From assembly GCA_946803715.1 (NCBI GenBank), contig CAMPET010000043.1, forward strand, positions 246,693 through 271,926: DNA of 25,234 nucleotides. The letters run 5' to 3'. Positions 9,458 to 18,091 of this stretch are shown piece after piece. This DNA is from Beroe ovata. Lineage: Eukaryota > Ctenophora > Nuda > Beroida > Beroidae. Below the pieces are notes generated by a model. The model was not told the origin of the DNA and did no database searches. It was given only the letters and a program-made list of their open reading frames with translations. Both the position numbers and the translations under genes were made by a program. Numbering within the stretch: position 1 is the stretch's first letter; each line of letters opens with the position of its first letter.

Positions 9458-12400
9458 ATGACATCCGTTATACTGGATAGACTTGTCTCACAGAACAAAT
9501 CACTTCCCAACATGTGGAAGTATGCCCTAGGATATTTTACTAGTAATGCTGTCCCGATGAAGACACTCAACAGCATTTTCTCGCGATATCTATTCAACTC
9601 TGATATAAGCAAAGTATCAGAAGTAAGTATGATGATACGATATCATGGTATTACGGCACTGTGACAGCTGACAGAATGACATTACGGAATATCTTGATGA
9701 ACGTGAAAACAATTAATCTTCACCTACTTTGCGTCGTACCACGTACCACGAAATCTGTCTTCATGGCAGTCTGTTATTAACAGACGTGGTGAGTAATATT
9801 ATTTATTCTTTCCTCAGATAGAGAAATTGCAGATCGCACTACAAATTTGCTCCTTCTACACCGACCTAAACAACGAGGAAACCGCTCAGAACATCGTGTC
9901 TTTGTTACTTGACAGTGGGGCTAAGAACCAGGTAGGTATAAATCAGGCACGTAGACAGGGGGGGGCAGCCCCCCCGGAAAAAAATGTTTGGCTACGTGCC
10001 TGGTATGAATATAACAGGTCGTGTAGTTGGATGTTGATGTCATAAAGTTGAACACTTATTTGATGAAATGACTCTTTCCGAATGAATGTGATAATGAGTA
10101 ACAATCCAGAAAGTAGAGGATGCAATAATTCAATGATTACTATTCCATGATTACTATTCATGACCAAAAATTGGAAACATTGCCTAAGGAGTGTCTGGAG
10201 TTCTTAGCGTTCTTGACATCGGTCGCAGCATCTTCCAAGTGTTGCCTCTACCTGCAAACATTTGGAATTATAGCTACTCAAGATCAAGTTATACAGTTTG
10301 TATGTCAGGTATGTTCCAACCATGCCTAATTCCCCCTAATTTCACTAGGGCATATTTCTGCGTTTTGATTACGGAAGGGGAAGGGAGGGGGGTAAAAATG
10401 CCGAAATCTTGATTACGTGATACCTATGATTACGTAATACCTATGATTAGGCTATGCCAAAATCTTAAACACTCGGTTTTGAATCAATTGCGTCAGTTCG
10501 CAACCAGAGGAACACCAAAAAATTTTATTCTACTCTAAGTAACTATGCGACTCTTGAAAATAACCCCTCTCCAAATGTTGACTTGGTTTTTAATTGGTTA
10601 ATTGGCCATTTAAAGTAATTAACTCTAATATCTCGACAACGCAATGGGTTGGCAGATAAACTTTGACGGCATATAAAAAGTCTAGTAACGGTGCTTTATA
10701 AGGCTATATCATAATATTTGTCTCCAGTACATCAATTAGTTAATTGGCTAATTAAAGTAATTAACTCTAATATTGTATAACTATAGCTGAAAGCACAGAG
10801 TATGCCTACACGGACCGCCCCTATCCGATCAAACCCTGTTTACAAGCCGTGTAGCAGGGGACTAGATAAGGTTAAACCGGTAAACGGGCATGGCAATACT
10901 ACGCACTCCCATCCAGAGACTAAACAAACAAAAAGGAAAATTTCCTTGTGTTTGAAGTACACGAGACGAAGGCTATGTCATAATAGTATATCTATTAGTT
11001 AATTGGCCAATTAAAGTAATTTACGTTTATATCTCAGAAACGGATTCTGTTGGTAGCTTAATTTTGACGGCATATGAAGGCTCTGGTAACGTTGCGTATG
11101 TTGAGCCCTGTCAAAGTTTCTATTACCAGTATCCTAATTAGTTAATTGGTCAATTAAGGTAATTAACGCTTACATCTCGGGAACGATAAAAGGTAGCAGC
11201 TCAATTTTGACGGCTAACCGTACCTCAAGTCTTGTTTCATGATGTATACGAAAAACAGTGACATAATATCCTAAAAAAATTGAGAATTGTTTGAGTTTCG
11301 CAGCTAATCAAATGCGAATAAATGATGTGATATGAAATTTATTTGCAGCCCGTCCGTAGTGGTGACCTTTGGTAAGAACAAACAGGCAAACAAAACGTGG
11401 TTCACCTTCATGTTTCACAAGTGTTGCAAATTTGTCCTTCGGGCAAAAGTGCCCGTGGGGCGTTTCTACCCGACAATAGCTCTGCTTGATTGTGACTGTG
11501 TTTTGCCCTCACGTGTTCTTGCCCGTGCACACCGAGTGAAATGAATTGAATTATGCTGGCAAAAAGAGGATAAGTCGCATCTAATCAGTCTCTCAATGTA
11601 TAGAAATGGCTATGTTCACTGCTAGATGTGCTTGCAATGTCATCCAGCATCAAATATGTTATTATCGCTTTGATAACTGAGTTTCAATTCGTTTTCCAGC
11701 ACATATGAATGGACATATTTCTCGTAATTATTTGGTAGCAGCATAGTAGGGTAATTTACTGCTCAACATAAGCGTAGACTCATTTTCGAAGCTTATATGC
11801 TGTAATTTGTGCAAAATGTGCGTGGAAAACCCTCCCTGCTCTCAAGTGGTGTGGAGGAAAAAATTTCCCAACCCCGTTTTTAGGGCATATTTGCCCGAAA
11901 ATCGGGGAAAAATAGTAGGTGGTGTCATGGGCATATTTGCCTATTGATAGGCAAATATGCCCACTTGGGTATAATACCTACCCTAGTTTTAGAGAGGATT
12001 TGCCCGAATATATGCATAGTTTTGGTCATGTTGTGCAATCTATTTTCGCCCGCACCTGAAATTTCAATTTTTTCGAGACTTTCTCATACCTTTAGTGAAG
12101 AAAATAAGACTTGCCATGTGCATGAGGATTTTTCGAAAAAAATCCCATATTTTCACGACGATAACCTATGTGGAATTAAAAATTTAGGCCATTTTCCACC
12201 CAAAATAAGGTGTCAACTTTGACACCTTCAGAAAATATTGGCTGTCCCCTAATATCACTGAAAACATGATTAACTTCAAAAGATGAAGTTGGAATGAATA
12301 TCATGTTCCTTCAATCCAAAAAAACATGGGACATCGAGACAATTCGTGCGGTCAAATTTGTCCACTGCAACGGTTTGTGTAAGTTTTTTAGCACAACGCA

Positions 12401-15400
12401 GAGAAACAACAGAGAAGACAACGTAATCAAAGCAGTATCACCGAAAATGAGCTCCCGGTTCACTACTACTGCAGCAGTCGCACGTGCCCATTGCGTACTT
12501 GCAGTTGAAATCTGCTCGTACAATTCTGATAACACTCCATTTCGTGACGTACAAGCAGACAGACAGACAAACCAACGTCCAACAACCAAATATTATGATA
12601 TAGAATTTAGATGGTAGGTATATTTTAGGAGCAAAAACTTGTGAGTTTTGGATCTCTCCAAAAATTCTGGCTTCGCCCATGGTCAGTTTTGTTGTATTAA
12701 GACAAAAATGAGGACTCGATTTTATGTTCAATTATCATATTTTAGCCCAATAATAGAACCTATGCTACGATACATCCTTGTTTTGGAGTGGAAGCTGATC
12801 ACTCTTCCTCGTTGCATGCCTCCCCGTGGTATGGTTTTGCAGAGGAGATAGCATCGTGAATGCCCTGCTTTCTCAATTCATCAGCCATGTACTCTTTCCC
12901 TTCACAAATCACCATGCTGATGCCCCCGTAGTTGCCGTCGAGGAAGACCTCCCAATCTCCACCTGTGGCTTTGACTGTAGAAACACAGTCGTTGAAGTTG
13001 ATACTGCTGAATTTAGGTGTTTCATTAGTGAGTTTCCTGGTCTCACCCTCCTCGTTTGTGTGCTGCCACACATCCAGAGCGCATGGCTCCACCTCCTTTG
13101 CTGAAGAGATCATGTTGAGGAGACCAGCAGCTTCCAATTGCGCCTCATCAAGTTGTTCTCCCTCGCAGATCACTGTTCTCTTCCCTTTGTAATCAGCATG
13201 CTCGTAGAGTGCCCATGCCCCGGAAATGGCTTTCACGGATGTGTCCCTATCGTTCATTCCTCGGGGTCCGAACTTGTCCACATCTTCACCCAAGTTAACA
13301 GTACCGACTGTTAGCTCCAAATCGCCACCTGTAAATAATAATAGTCTGAACTCATTATTATGTAGTAGACAATGTGTACAGTGTGCATCTTACTGATATT
13401 CATACTCTTAATAAACCGATATCCTAATTTCGTTTTTAATAAGTTTATATCACACCCACCTTCAATGACTTTCATGCCAAGTGCCATGAAGAAGAGAAGT
13501 GCAAACATGATTGATTACTAGAGCTATCGAAGCGAGTGTCATTTTAGCATCGAATATAAAATTTGAATCACGGAAAAATTTATACAAATTTTGAGTGTGG
13601 TATTTCTTGTGAAATGCGAGATTCATTGAGGGAATAAAATGGGTTTATATATCATATACCCAATGAGTGGTTGCGTGGGTCAAAAACAATTGGTAGTGTT
13701 GGTTGCCTGCTGATGCTAGACAAACAACTATAGTACCCTCAGCTGCTGCACTATGCTGAAGGAACTGCTGGTTAACCAAATCACAGCGGTTTTTGATGTC
13801 TTCTTCTAAACTGACTGACTCCTGTGTGATTTTGAGTTGTCGTGTAAGACTACGATTTATCCGCTGTCAATATCAGAGAACATCCTATAACTTATGATCT
13901 AACCGCTGTTTGGTGAGGACAGGTGATCTGTGTGGGGAACTCTATGTTGATGCGTCCGTTGCCCCCATCCCCAAGAATAATATTCCCTAATATTGTCATT
14001 TCTGGGAAATCTGCATAGTTTTTCAAGCGCAATAACCGTTGANATAAAATGGGTTTATATATCATATACCCAATGAATGGTTGCGTGAGTCAAAAACAAT
14101 TGGAGGTGTTGGTTGCCTGCTGATGCTAGACGAACAACTAGACAAACAACTAGACAAACAACTATAGTACCCTCAGCTACTGGTTTTGCACTGTGCTGAA
14201 GGAACTGCTGGTTAACCAAACCACAGCGGTTTTTGATGTCTTCTTCTAAACTGACTGACTCCTGTGTGATTTTGAGTTGTCTTGTAAGACTACGATTTAT
14301 CCGCTGTCAATATCAGAGAACATCCTATACCTAATGATCTAACCGCTGTTTGGTGAGGACAGGTGATCTGTCTGGGGAACTCTATGTTGATGCGTCCGTT
14401 GCCCCCACCCCCAAGAATAATATTGTCATTTCTGGAAAATCTGCATAGTTTTTCAAGCGCAATAACCGTTGAGCACTGACATGGCTCAGGGTTATTAGTT
14501 TTCAATCCTCCTCATAGAACTAACCCCTGTGGTAAAACATTAAAAACTGGTAAATAACTTGAATATAGGTATTTTAATATTCTATAGTAATTTAATAGTA
14601 TAAGGAGAGGGCCCTATGGAAAGACGGCACCTTTTACCCCAAAAGTTCCCCTTCTTTGAATTTTCATAACGTCTAAATTTCTCAACCACAAGAATATTCA
14701 ACCCATGCTGGAAAACAATAGGACTTTCCAAAACATGCTTCAAATCCATTCTGTGACAACATGGGGGGATGCAACGTGCATTAATGTCAGTATATATATA
14801 TACATAAATGTGCCACAAAATTTCGATTTCGGCAGTACCTGCAATAGATGATGTCGAGACGCTTTTACACAAAGCTTACGAGATAGGTAGCGAAAAACTC
14901 ATGACATCAATTGCTGTATAGCACTCAAATTTGATTGTATAAAGCAGTCTTGTCAAGTTTTAAACTTTCCATACCTATCTCTACACTCTAGAAAGCTAGA
15001 ATGAAGTATGGAAGATTCTTCAAATCTTTTTTGGTTTCGGTTAATAAGATATTAAGATAGTACCCATTTCTCACATCAGTTCCTCCTCAGAAACTGCTCT
15101 CGGATCACTGCGCAGACTCGCAGTGCTACCCACAGTTGTACCCTATAGCCAAGATGGCACCACAGTTCACCCTACACCTGCTGAAGTTCTCTCTCAGTCA
15201 GATAGTCCAGAGCGTAGATAATCAGGTAAAGATGGCAGCTCATCGCTCAAGATTAGTTTGGACTTAGAACCTAAACCTCCAAATGATAATTGTAATCCCC
15301 GAGGACGCAACTTTTCAAGTAATGAAATACCTTGACAAATTATAGTAGCTGTTGTCACTTTTTTGATAGGTAACATTTGCAAATAACCCTATCCATTCCC

Positions 15401-16458
15401 TAAGCAGGAAACACAGACCGCGGCAGTCCCAGTCCCATTTCTCAGAGACCTGTGTATGAACTTGGTGTTGCAAAATGAATCGTTCCTTATCCAATCAGAT
15501 GTTTTCCACTCGATGCTGTTTACAATTCTGCTGTCAGGCCGTGATCAGAAGAATGGTGGGAAGGTCAGTTCTTTTTGGAAAGAAGGGACCTGGGTTGGAA
15601 TGCCTCATTTTGCTATTTCGGACATAGGTCGGTTTGCCACATTGCCACAGTCTTACGCAGGTCAAATGCCGGCTTGGTCGGGGTGTGTCCAAAGGAAGAA
15701 TGGAGTTGTGTGAGTGGGGTGAGAAAGGAGTACCTAATCAGTGTTTCTCAGCCAAGGAGACAAGCAGTTTACAAACTCACGAGCCACCTTGCAGCCTCAG
15801 CCCCTGAGGCGAATCCGAGAAAAAACTCCTTCGACTTCAGCCCTTAAAAAGTCAAAAGTCACAGCAAGATATTTCAAAGGGGGGGCTATATTGACCAAAA
15901 AGTTGAAACTGAATTAAAACTTTAGAACTCGTCTTGCAGGATTATTAACGCGATGATACGCTTAATATCCGTCAATATTTGTCGATAAAGTTTCAGCAAA
16001 AATTATTCTTTACATGATGATAAAAATTGAGGGTTGCTGAAATGGTCTCAAAATTCATACTGTTATGTTCTCTCAAGGCAAGATCGTGATAGTTTTTACT
16101 TTTTGGTTATAGCTCATTTCCGCTCATATCGAGGTAGGGAGGCCTCGTTTTAGTTTTAGCATTAAACTACAAGTATGGAAAAATTGGTGCCAAACCTGCA
16201 TTGGACCGGCGTTGATCCGGCGTTAGACCTGCATAAGACTGGCGCCTAGCCAGGGTGGTAAACACTAAACAGACCTATTAGGTATACCCGCTATTTCTTA
16301 TTTCTTCCACCCAAATAATCGCTGTGTAACCGGTGTAACAAGAGGTGGGATAGGAGATATCAGCCAGCAAAATTAACTTTCAGAAGTTGAATTTGAAGAA
16401 GAACGCCGAGAAAATATTCAAGACCATCTTCCTCAAGTTATGCTCAGCGGAAGTCAAG
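9458..16458 (+). CDS. Unidentified multi-exon helical protein (partial model)
   Basis: Six candidate exons: 9458–9622, 9818–9931, 10189–10308, 15091–15225, 15408–15563 and 16384–16458. Each is open across its length, has consensus or near-consensus splice sites and begins and ends in phase 0. Together they encode 255 aa. The weakest junction is the acceptor at 10188 (CCTAAG). Start: ATG 9458 (MTSVILDRLV…). The peptide is rich in leucine-bearing amphipathic segments (for example EKLQIALQICSFYTDL, ECLEFLAFLTSVAASS, LHLLKFSLSQIVQSV), resembling HEAT/ARM-type helical repeats, but I do not recognise the family. After 16458 it may splice to the small frame at 16619–17514, or read through the donor to a stop at 16560–16562. 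The 4.8-kb third intron contains the minus-strand crystallin gene and satellite DNA, so missing exons or two separate genes cannot be excluded. Confidence 0.5.
9944..10002. mobile_element. 59-bp hAT-like MITE with 8-bp target duplication
   Basis: Terminal inverted repeats CAGGCACGTAG…CTACGTGCCTG surround a G-tract/C-tract hairpin (GGGGGGGG CAG CCCCCCC). It is flanked by GTATAAAT (9936–9943) and GTATGAAT (10003–10010), an 8-bp duplication with one mismatch, the length produced by hAT transposases. The CAGG-CGTAG-type ends are a pattern known in non-autonomous hAT elements of invertebrates. It lies inside intron 2 of the unidentified gene, just after the splice donor. Confidence 0.75.
10591..11216. 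repeat. Degenerate satellite, four ~143-bp units
   Basis: The core TTAATTGG occurs at 10598, 10740, 10999 and 11142. Each is followed by (C/T)(A/T)A(A/T)TTAA(A/G)GTAATTAAC…TATATCTCGG-AACG, and in three units by a TTTTGACGGC block. Steps are 142, 259 and 143 bp; the longer step equals one unit plus about 116 bp of unrelated sequence near 10775–10985. Non-coding, in the large intron of the unidentified gene. Confidence 0.75.
11217..12798. other. Intronic non-coding stretch
   Basis: Contains several short self-complementary motifs based on GGGCATATTTGCCC (11883–11896 and the hairpin below) and an AGACAGACAGACAAACC run near 12558. Moderate open frames occur on both strands but show no protein family and no consistent splice signals. 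No poly(A) signal in the canonical form was found for the minus-strand crystallin gene that ends at 12799; CATAAA at about 12723–12728 (minus strand) is a weak candidate. Confidence 0.5.
11929..11962. repeat. Perfect 34-nt hairpin
   Basis: Arms GGGCATATTTGCCTAT and ATAGGCAAATATGCCC are exact reverse complements (16 bp) with a 2-nt TG loop. A partial copy of the same string (GGGCATATTTGCCC) lies 46 nt upstream at 11883–11896. Confidence 0.85.
12799..13508 (-). CDS. Secreted beta/gamma-crystallin, 2 exons
   Basis: On the minus strand, exon 1 is 13508–13460 and exon 2 is 13328–12799, joined GAAG|GTGGGT to TTTACAG|GTGGCG. The product is 192 aa. Residues 1–16 are a short hydrophobic signal-type segment (MFALLFFMALGMKVIE). 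Two beta/gamma-crystallin domains follow (about 20–97 and 100–183), each with two Greek-key motifs. The second key of each starts at a tryptophan (W55 ALYEHADYKG; W142 EVFLDGNYGG) and contains VICEG, showing internal duplication. Residues 42–47 (NDRDTS) fit the (N/D)(N/D)xx(S/T)S calcium-binding signature exactly; the equivalent site in domain 2 (NDCVST, 129–134) is degenerate. Likely an extracellular or vesicular calcium-binding structural protein, as in non-lens invertebrate members. It is nested in an intron of the plus-strand gene. Confidence 0.88.
13634..14042. repeat. Tandem duplicate, copy 1 (crystallin upstream region)
   Basis: From ATAAAATGGGTTTATATATC to AATAACCGTTGA. It matches 14044–14472 almost base for base apart from short indels. 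Includes the candidate TATA box of the crystallin gene. Confidence 0.9.
13644..13651 (-). promoter_or_regulatory. Candidate TATA box of the crystallin gene
   Basis: On the minus strand this reads TATATAAA, 135 nt upstream of the crystallin ATG, a suitable place for a promoter with a roughly 100-nt leader. A second copy occurs at 14054–14061 in the duplicated block. Confidence 0.45.
14043..14043. other. Unresolved base at the junction of two repeat copies
   Basis: A single N exactly between copy 1, which ends …AACCGTTGA, and copy 2, which begins ATAAAATGGG. It marks a probable assembly join. Confidence 0.8.
14044..14472. repeat. Tandem duplicate, copy 2
   Basis: Counterpart of 13634–14042. 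It carries additional CTAGACAAACAA units (about 14129–14162) and lacks a CCTAATATT segment present in copy 1. There is no second crystallin coding region next to it, so it duplicates promoter sequence only. Confidence 0.9.
14473..15090. other. Intronic non-coding stretch
   Basis: AT-rich with a TATATATATA tract near 14790. Open frames on the minus strand have no recognisable family. It ends in the pyrimidine-rich acceptor TTCCTCCTCAG at 15080–15090, used by exon 4 of the unidentified gene. Confidence 0.5.
15564..16383. other. Intron 5 of the unidentified gene
   Basis: Starts with GTCAGT and ends AACTTTCAG. The upstream frame stays open for 147 nt past the donor, so read-through is possible, but the extension is not recognisable. 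Around 16190–16245 short CCGGCGTT and GACCTGCAT strings repeat twice. Confidence 0.45.
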
Positions 16459-16618
16459 GTATGTTTGTTTGTTTCCGGTCAGGAATCGGGATTAGGTCCC
16501 GCTCTGAGATTGTGTTTTCTCAAGTTTTTCGTGGATCCTCTATTGTTGTTCATGTGGATGTAATAGGGTTGCCGTTCCAATCATTCCATTCGGTTATATT
16601 GTATACCTACGTATAATA

Positions 16619-17514
16619 ATGGACGACAGTGACAGCGTTTCCATCGAGCATAATTCCATAGAATTGCTCTGGTCAAACTCAGAGAGTATTAACACGTGTC
16701 AGGTAGAACTCGACTATTTGACCAAGATATCGGAAGCATTGAACCAGTGGGAGAGTGAAGTAGTCGACCAAGCAAATAGATACAGGATTGATACGAGTAA
16801 AGATTGTCTTAACCAGATAGTGCTGATTGCATCACATGATACGATACCTCTGGGTTTGTATTGATTAGACATGGCAACTGGACAGTTCATTATTATCAGT
16901 TTAATTATAGTTGAAATATCACTCCCAGATGTAGGTATTCAAGTGTTTCCATTCATAGTAACAAGATAAAACTGACGTTGATACCATTCTCATGTATTCC
17001 AGATAAGAAGGAGTCTGTGATCAAGCTTATTCAAAATACAGAGTAAGTACTGCGTGTGCTGAAATGGAAGTATTGTCCATTTTTAGTGTGTCAGTGGGGT
17101 GATCAGCTGCATCCTGATATGTCAGCATTCTGGGGAGTTACGAGTCTAATGGAGTCATGGGAGAAATGTTGATGTCGGGTTAGGTATACGTCTTTCATTT
17201 ACTAACGTATTGGAAATTTTTAATAGATAGGTACCTACAAGCTTGATAATAGGCCAGTGGTGATATGAATCGGAAGTAACACTTCCATTTCATTTCCGTG
17301 GGAAAAGTGTTATCACGTTTGGTGTGATTTTTAGGTGAAATTCGAAACTCGCTTCGCGTTGTCATGCATTGGATCACCCTTGGAAGTCGTGATTTTTCGT
17401 GCCATAAATAACCGTATTTAGGTTTCCTTTCCCCTAACTTCAAAAGTCCAGTTATTGCATGAGTTTTGTTGCAGGTTTGGTGAGTTTATGATGGAGTCTC
17501 TGAAAGGATCTTGA
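16619..17514 (+). CDS. Small unidentified protein, 3 exons
   Basis: Exons 16619–16853, 17003–17042 and 17475–17514 join in matching phases (1, then 2) to 315 nt, 104 aa, ending in TGA at 17512–17514. The donor of exon 1 is weak (GTTTGT), the donor of exon 2 is strong (GTAAGT), and both acceptors are good (TATTCCAG, TTGTTGCAG). The peptide begins MDDSDSVSIEHNS and is acidic. Its middle is a predicted helix (ELDYLTKISEALNQWESEVV), followed by a shorter helical end (KKESVIKLIQ). No signal peptide, membrane segment or known domain was seen. The agreement of phase across three exons argues for a real gene. The frame is open upstream of the ATG to 16508, so these could also be the 3' exons of the preceding gene, for example through the phase-0 AG at 16701–16702. 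Confidence 0.5.
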
Positions 17515-18091
17515 GTTACGAGGGGAAGTCTGCACGAGGGGAAGTCTGCACTAGGATACTCGTTATATCAAACCTTTAATAATCCTGGACTGTTATTGAG
17601 TATTATAGACCACCGTTTTCAGATTCCTCCATGGAAATGAACAATAATGTACCAGTCCAATGTTGTTATTTATTACCTTATTTCTTGATAACTTCTATCG
17701 TTGTTTGCTCAATTCATTTTTAATATTAATTCATTTGATTCCAAGATAGTATTGATCTCCTAGCATATCTCTATTTAGTTGATTGACCCTATATTACAGC
17801 AGTGTTGTTTCTATATCAAAATCTCTCACAGGAATGGAAAATATGAAAGATATGACGTTAATTTGATCGCTTCGGAGAGCAACTCATTGTAAAATCAACA
17901 GAAACCTTCGCAAGACTTAACTAACGTGAACCGATAGCATCATCATTTGTTATCAGTTACCAATACCACGCTAGCAGATAGCACCCTTCTTACAGATACC
18001 ACCCTACTTACTGAAACCACCCTACTTACTGATACCACCCTACTTACTGATACAACCACGGCTTACTCGATATCACTGTTGTCACGTAACG
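17515..18091. other. Intergenic region upstream of the tetraspanin
   Basis: Mostly AT-rich. GAGGGGAAGTCTGCAC is repeated in tandem at about 17520–17550. No TATA box recognised. The final part is the 18-bp minisatellite described separately. An in-frame TAG at 17972–17974 precedes the tetraspanin ATG. Confidence 0.5.
17982..18053. repeat. 18-bp minisatellite, 4 units
   Basis: Units at 17982, 18000, 18018 and 18036 with consensus CACCCTACTTACTGATAC. It lies 38 nt upstream of the tetraspanin start and is probably 5' UTR. It is open in two frames simply because 18 is a multiple of three. Confidence 0.9.

Noticed and set aside
12294-12617. 107-codon open frame on the plus strand
   Set aside because: No family. 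The antisense strand is equally open, no splice sites fit, and it ends in an AGACAGACAAACC simple repeat.
14582-14872. 96-codon minus-strand frame
   Set aside because: Crosses a TATATATATA tract, has no recognisable motif and lies in the intron of the plus-strand gene.
15575-15847. Open frame overlapping the end of exon 5
   Set aside because: A different frame from the exon series, with no family. It looks like a shadow of the intron 5 start.
16459-16562. Read-through of exon 6 to a stop as a terminal exon
   Set aside because: Possible, but it ignores a strong donor (AAG|GTATGT), and the tail is hydrophobic with no support. Kept only as an alternative.
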